Below, piece by piece: positions 31,446-34,933 of a stretch of 34,933 nucleotides of DNA. A program made the translations under genes and the position numbers. Position 1 is the stretch's first letter; every line of letters starts with the position of its first letter. The stretch is from Leucobacter chromiisoli (GTDB lineage Bacteria; Actinomycetota; Actinomycetes; Actinomycetales; Microbacteriaceae), in NCBI RefSeq assembly GCF_016522505.1, contig NZ_JAEHOH010000016.1, forward strand, positions 1-34,933. The letters are read 5' to 3'. The notes below the pieces were generated by a model, which saw only the letters and a program-made list of their open reading frames with translations, ran no database searches and was not told the DNA's origin.

Positions 31446-32662
31446 CATCCCACCCTCCGCCGGGCGCGAACGCCCCGATGCCGCTCGAAGGCCTCACGGT
31501 CATCGACGCCTCGACGATCATCGCCGGGCCGATCTGCTGCCAGCTGCTCGGAGACTTCGGCGCCGACGTGATCAAGATCGAGCACCCGGTCAAGCCCGAC
31601 GGGCTGCGCGGCCACGGCCACCAGAAGGACGGCCACCCGCTCTGGTGGAAGGAGATCTCCCGGAACAAGCGCGACGTCGCGCTCAACCTCGGCACCGACG
31701 CCGGCGCCGAGATCCTGAAGCGGCTCATCGCGGACGCCGACGTCCTCGTCGAGAACTTCCGCCCGGGAACTCTGGAGCGCTGGGGGCTCGCCCCGGAGAT
31801 CCTGCAGGGCATCAACCCGGGCCTCGTCATCGTGCGCATCACTGGCTTCGGTCAGACCGGGCCCTACTCGAGCCGCGCAGGCTTCGGCACGCTCGCGGAG
31901 TCGATGAGCGGCTTCGCGCACCTCACCGGCCCCGCCGACGCCCCTCCCTCGCTGCCCGCCTTCGGCCTGGCCGACAGCATCTGCGGCATCGCCGCGTCCT
32001 CGGCCGCGCTGATGGCGCTGCGGCACCGCGATCGGACGGGCGAGGGTCAGGTCGTCGACATGAGCATCCTCGAGCCGATCCTCACCGCCGTCGGCCCGTC
32101 GCCCACCGTCTACCAGCAGCTCGGGATCATCGGACACCGAAACGGCAATCGCTCGGTCAACAACGCTCCCCGCAACACCTATCTCACCGCAGACGGCAAG
32201 TGGCTGGCGATCTCCACGAGCGCGCAGAGCATCGCGGAGCGCGTCATGCGGCTGGTCGGTCACCCCGAGGTCATCGACGAGCCCTGGTTCGCGAGCGGCG
32301 CGGGCCGCGTGCGGCACGTCGAAGAGCTCGATGCCTACGTCGGAGACTGGATCGGCGCGCGCAGCCTCGACGAGGTCGTCTCGGCCTTCACCGACGCCGG
32401 TGCCGCGATCGCCCCGGTCTACGACGCATCCGACGTCGTGAACGACCCGCACATCCGCCAGACGGAGATGCTCACCGAGGTCGACGACCCCGACCTCGGG
32501 CCGCTGCTGCAGCACAACGTGATGTGGCGCATGTCGAAGTCGCCCGGCGCCATCCGCTTCACCGGCCGCGCGCACGGCGCCGACACCGACGACGTGCTGC
32601 ACGAAGTCGGATATTCAGACGAACAGATCCAGGCCCTCAGAGAAAGCGGTGCGATCAAGTGA
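31442..32662 (+). CDS. CaiB/BaiF family (class III) CoA-transferase
   Basis: This 406-residue class III CoA-transferase moves CoA from a donor such as succinyl-CoA to a carboxylic acid. Family blocks are LEGLTVIDASTIIAGPICCQLLGDFGADVIKIEHP (split about 15-49), NKRDVALNL, ADVLVENFRPGTLERWGL and ITGFGQTGPYSSRAGFGTLAESMSGF. The catalytic aspartate is expected at about Asp178 in FGLADSICG. The C-terminal GAAIAPVYDASDVVNDPHIRQTEM is typical. Its ATG overlaps the iclR stop and its TGA overlaps the cyclase GTG. In this cluster it probably activates the dicarboxylate formed upstream for cleavage by the CitE-like lyase (inference). Confidence 0.92.
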   Translation: MTSHPPPGANAPMPLEGLTVIDASTIIAGPICCQLLGDFGADVIKIEHPVKPDGLRGHGHQKDGHPLWWKEISRNKRDVALNLGTDAGAEILKRLIADADVLVENFRPGTLERWGLAPEILQGINPGLVIVRITGFGQTGPYSSRAGFGTLAESMSGFAHLTGPADAPPSLPAFGLADSICGIAASSAALMALRHRDRTGEGQVVDMSILEPILTAVGPSPTVYQQLGIIGHRNGNRSVNNAPRNTYLTADGKWLAISTSAQSIAERVMRLVGHPEVIDEPWFASGAGRVRHVEELDAYVGDWIGARSLDEVVSAFTDAGAAIAPVYDASDVVNDPHIRQTEMLTEVDDPDLGPLLQHNVMWRMSKSPGAIRFTGRAHGADTDDVLHEVGYSDEQIQALRESGAIK

Positions 32663-33474
32663 CCGATCAGCTCCTCGACGCGCTCACCCGAGGCGTGACG
32701 ACCTACGACCTCGCCCGCCAGTTCCGTGTGGGCATGCCCCAGTCGCCGAACCACCCGCAGTTCTGGCACGTGCTCCCCCGTCGCCACGGCGACATGGTCC
32801 GATCCGACGGCGGCAGCGCGGCCAACGACATGATCACGACCGGCACGCACGTGGGCACGCACATCGACGCGCTCGCCCACGTCAGCCAGGACGGCAAGCT
32901 CTACGGGGGCAGCGACGCCGGAGACGCGTGCCTCGGCGGCAAGTACGTCGAGCACGGCGTGCACACGATCGAGCCGATGATCCGGCGCGGGGTGCTCGTC
33001 GACGTCGCCGCCCACCGGGGCGTCACCACTCTGGACGGCGGCTATGAGATCACGCTCGAAGACTTCCGGGCGACGCTCGAGGCGCAGGGCACGGAGATCC
33101 GACGAGGCGACGTCGTGCTCATTCGCTCGGGATGGGGAGCCAGGTTCGAGGAGGGTCAGGCCTTCGTCGGCGGCGCCACGGGGGTGCCCGGCATCGGCGA
33201 GGAGGTCGGCGAGTGGCTCGCGGCGCAGGGAATCCACGCCGCGGGCGCGGACTCGATCGCGTTCGAGTGCCTGCGGCCGGGAGCCGGCCACGGCCTGCTG
33301 CCCGTGCACCGCATCTTCCTGGTGGAGCATGGCATCTACATCATCGAGGCCATGAACCTCGAGGAGATCTCGGCGGCGCGGGTGCACGAGTTCACGCTCG
33401 TGCTGGTGCCCCTCAACATCTTCGGCGCGACCGGCTCGCCCGTGCGCCCTCTGGCGGTGGTCTCCGGTGAGTGA
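32659..33474 (+). CDS. Cyclase-family metal-dependent hydrolase (kynurenine formamidase-like)
   Basis: This 271-residue PF04199 protein carries the metal-binding signature THVGTHIDALAH (about 63-74). Further conserved segments are FRVGMPQSPNHPQFW near the N terminus, RRGDVVLIRSGWG and the C-terminal DSIAFE...VHRIFLVEHGIYIIEAMNLEEI. Family members are Zn/Mn enzymes that hydrolyse amides, formamides or lactones (kynurenine formamidase, isatin hydrolase and others). Opening a ring or enamide made by the cluster's monooxygenase is a plausible role, but this is inference. The GTG start overlaps the CoA-transferase stop (GTGA); the next gene begins 8 nt before its own stop. Confidence 0.9.
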   Translation: MTDQLLDALTRGVTTYDLARQFRVGMPQSPNHPQFWHVLPRRHGDMVRSDGGSAANDMITTGTHVGTHIDALAHVSQDGKLYGGSDAGDACLGGKYVEHGVHTIEPMIRRGVLVDVAAHRGVTTLDGGYEITLEDFRATLEAQGTEIRRGDVVLIRSGWGARFEEGQAFVGGATGVPGIGEEVGEWLAAQGIHAAGADSIAFECLRPGAGHGLLPVHRIFLVEHGIYIIEAMNLEEISAARVHEFTLVLVPLNIFGATGSPVRPLAVVSGE

Positions 33475-34933
33475 GCCGCAGACCCCCACCCTCTCCCAGC
33501 GGCTCGCGCGGTTCGCAGCGGAGACGACCTTCGAGACGCTTCCGAGCGATGTGGTGGAGAGCGTCCGCGGGCGCATCCTCGACATCCTCGGCATCTGCCT
33601 TGCGGCGACGCCCCTGCCGACGAGCCGCGCGGCGATGCGCTGGGCGGAGACGCAGGGCGGAGCCGCCCAGGCCACCGCCTTCGGCCTGCGGGAACGGGTT
33701 CCCGCCACGAGCGCCGCATTCGTCAACGGCGTGCTCGCCCACTCGCTCGACTACGACGACACCCACCTCCCCTCGGTGCTGCACCCCAGCGCCTCGGTGG
33801 TGCCCGCGGCGCTGGCCGCAGCGGAGGCGAACCGCGCGACCGGCGCGCAGACGATGGCCGCCATCGCCGTCGGCATCGAGGTGTGCGTGCGCATCGGCAT
33901 GGCCGGCTACGACCGGCAGGCGGGCAACTCGACCTTCTTCGAGCACGGCCAGCACGCGACCTCGATCGCGGGGGCGATGGGTTCCGCCGTCGCCGTCGGC
34001 ATGCTCTCCGGCCTCGACGAGGACGGCATCTCGAACGCGCTCGGGGTCGCGGCCTCGATGGCCTCCGGCATCATCGAGTCGAACCGCACGGGGGGCACCG
34101 TCAAGCGGATGCACTGCGGCTGGGCCGCGCACTCCGCCGTCTCCGCGGCGCAGCTGGTCGCGCTCGGCTTCACCGGCCCGCCGACCGTGCTCGAGGGGCG
34201 CTTCGGCTTCTTCCAGGCCTGGCTCCACGGCAACTTCGATCCCGCCGAGATCACCCGCGGTCTCGGCGAGGAGTGGGCAGTCCCCGACATCTTCTTCAAG
34301 CCCTACCCCGCGAACCACTTCACCCACGCGGCGATCGATGCCGCCCTCGCGCTCCGCGCAGGCGGACTGCGATCGGAGGAGGTCGAGCGCATCGAGCTCG
34401 GCGTCGCAGCCGCCACCGTCCGCACCGTCGGCGAGCCCATCGAGGTCAAACGTGCGCCGCAAACCGGCTACATGGCCCAGTTCAGCGCGCCGTTCGTCAT
34501 CGCCGCCGCGCTGAGCGGGGGCGGCGGACTCGGGCTCGGTCTCGACGACTTCACCGACGAGCGCGCCGCGGATCCCGAGCTGCGCACGGTCATGTCGGCC
34601 GTCAGCGTCGTCGCCGACGCCGAGTGCGACGCGATCTTCCCTCATCAGTTCCCCGGCATCCTGCGCGTGCGCACCGTCGACGGCCGCGAGCTCGTCGAGC
34701 GGGTGCTCGTCAATCGGGGCGGCCCCGGGCGCCCCCTCACCTTCGAGGAGCTCGGGGCAAAGTTCCGCGACAACGCGGAGCGCGTGCTGGGCCCCGAGTC
34801 GATCGAGCGGATGCGCGACGTCCTGGCCCGCTTCGAGCACCTCGACGATGTCGGCGAGGCCCTCGACGTGGGGGGGGCGCGCGGGCCCCCCGGGCCCCCG
34901 CCCCCCCAGACCCACAGCGTAAGCCGTGGAAAG
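33467..34933 (+). CDS. MmgE/PrpD family protein, 3' end cut by the window
   Basis: This frame of 489 codons is open to the last base. It matches the MmgE/PrpD family (2-methylcitrate dehydratase, cis-aconitate decarboxylase, iminodisuccinate epimerase). Evidence includes the N-terminal FAAETTFETLPSDVVESVRGRILDILG (split about 17-43), AAFVNGVLAHSLDYDDTHLPSVLHPSASVVPAALAAAE (split about 84-121) and GTVKRMHCGWAAHSAVSAAQLVALGFTGP with the usual GRFGF block, then KPYPANHFTHAAIDA and TGYMAQFSAPFVIA. The start is GTG 33467, overlapping the cyclase gene by 8 nt. Family members are normally about 440-470 residues, so the stop is expected near codon 465. There the DNA turns into G/C homopolymers and the translation becomes GGARGPPGPPPPQT. 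A frameshift or sequence-end error is likely. Substrate unknown; hydration/dehydration or decarboxylation of a tricarboxylate-like acid is likely. Confidence 0.88.
   Translation, partial: MSEPQTPTLSQRLARFAAETTFETLPSDVVESVRGRILDILGICLAATPLPTSRAAMRWAETQGGAAQATAFGLRERVPATSAAFVNGVLAHSLDYDDTHLPSVLHPSASVVPAALAAAEANRATGAQTMAAIAVGIEVCVRIGMAGYDRQAGNSTFFEHGQHATSIAGAMGSAVAVGMLSGLDEDGISNALGVAASMASGIIESNRTGGTVKRMHCGWAAHSAVSAAQLVALGFTGPPTVLEGRFGFFQAWLHGNFDPAEITRGLGEEWAVPDIFFKPYPANHFTHAAIDAALALRAGGLRSEEVERIELGVAAATVRTVGEPIEVKRAPQTGYMAQFSAPFVIAAALSGGGGLGLGLDDFTDERAADPELRTVMSAVSVVADAECDAIFPHQFPGILRVRTVDGRELVERVLVNRGGPGRPLTFEELGAKFRDNAERVLGPESIERMRDVLARFEHLDDVGEALDVGGARGPPGPPPPQTHSVSRGK
34870..34909. other. 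G/C homopolymer tract at the window end
   Basis: Runs of seven to eight G, then five to seven C, alternate over about 40 bases, ending the conserved part of the PrpD frame. Nothing similar occurs elsewhere in the window, which suggests low-quality terminal sequence rather than biology. Confidence 0.6.

Overview
The window is very GC-rich, gene-dense DNA with strong G/C third-position bias, many GTG starts, stop/start overlaps of the ATGA/GTGA type and TAnnnT/CAGGAT-type -10 boxes. This points to an actinobacterium. The protein set (TipA-like MerR regulator, RecQ with a C-terminal phosphoribosyltransferase-like domain, large PutA-like protein, ThiD-TenA fusion) fits Microbacteriaceae, possibly a Leucobacter relative; that placement is an inference from familiarity and was not tested.

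Layout. 1-520: the 3' end of an IS3-family transposase, a candidate IS right end, and a tRNA-Tyr gene on the minus strand with its own intrinsic terminator. 617-8043: an ElaA-type acetyltransferase; a 1294-residue PutA-like protein whose catalytic signatures appear eroded in both domains; and a three-gene ABC importer operon (lipoprotein, permease, ATPase) of the TrpX/PF04392 type. 8243-16563: housekeeping and accessory genes: a YbhB/Raf-kinase-inhibitor-like protein, a FadR-type regulator followed by an AcuI-like reductase, a type-B carboxylesterase, a TipA-like MerR regulator with a recognisable autoregulatory promoter and an internal start, a RecQ-phosphoribosyltransferase fusion, and a YbaK-type deacylase. 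16631-21168: trhO, then a TPP riboswitch controlling thiM-thiE-thiD/tenA, an overlapping thiamine salvage/synthesis operon.

21185-34933 is the most interesting part: a divergent catabolic cluster. Leftward from about 30.3 kb run an SsuABC/TauABC/ThiXYZ-type importer (lipoprotein, ATPase, permease), a class III aminotransferase, an aldehyde dehydrogenase, a maleate-isomerase-like protein, an FAD monooxygenase, a cysteine-free Asp/Glu/hydantoin-racemase-like protein and a CitE-like lyase, packed with overlaps or short gaps. Rightward run an IclR regulator, a CaiB/BaiF CoA-transferase, a cyclase-family metal hydrolase and an MmgE/PrpD protein that reaches the window end. The roughly 290-bp divergent region carries two copies of one inverted repeat (GTTCCGCT-n-AGCGGAAC), one perfect and one imperfect, placed to control both directions. 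The content suggests uptake and breakdown of an unidentified small organic acid or heterocycle through a dicarboxylate and a CoA ester. I do not recognise this exact combination as a described pathway.

A second pattern is that four genes (617, 5060, 10883, 16631) have a -10-like hexamer ending exactly 6 nt before the start codon and no usable Shine-Dalgarno, as expected for leaderless mRNAs. The last ~65 bases contain long G/C homopolymers just where the PrpD stop is expected, which may be a sequence-end artefact.
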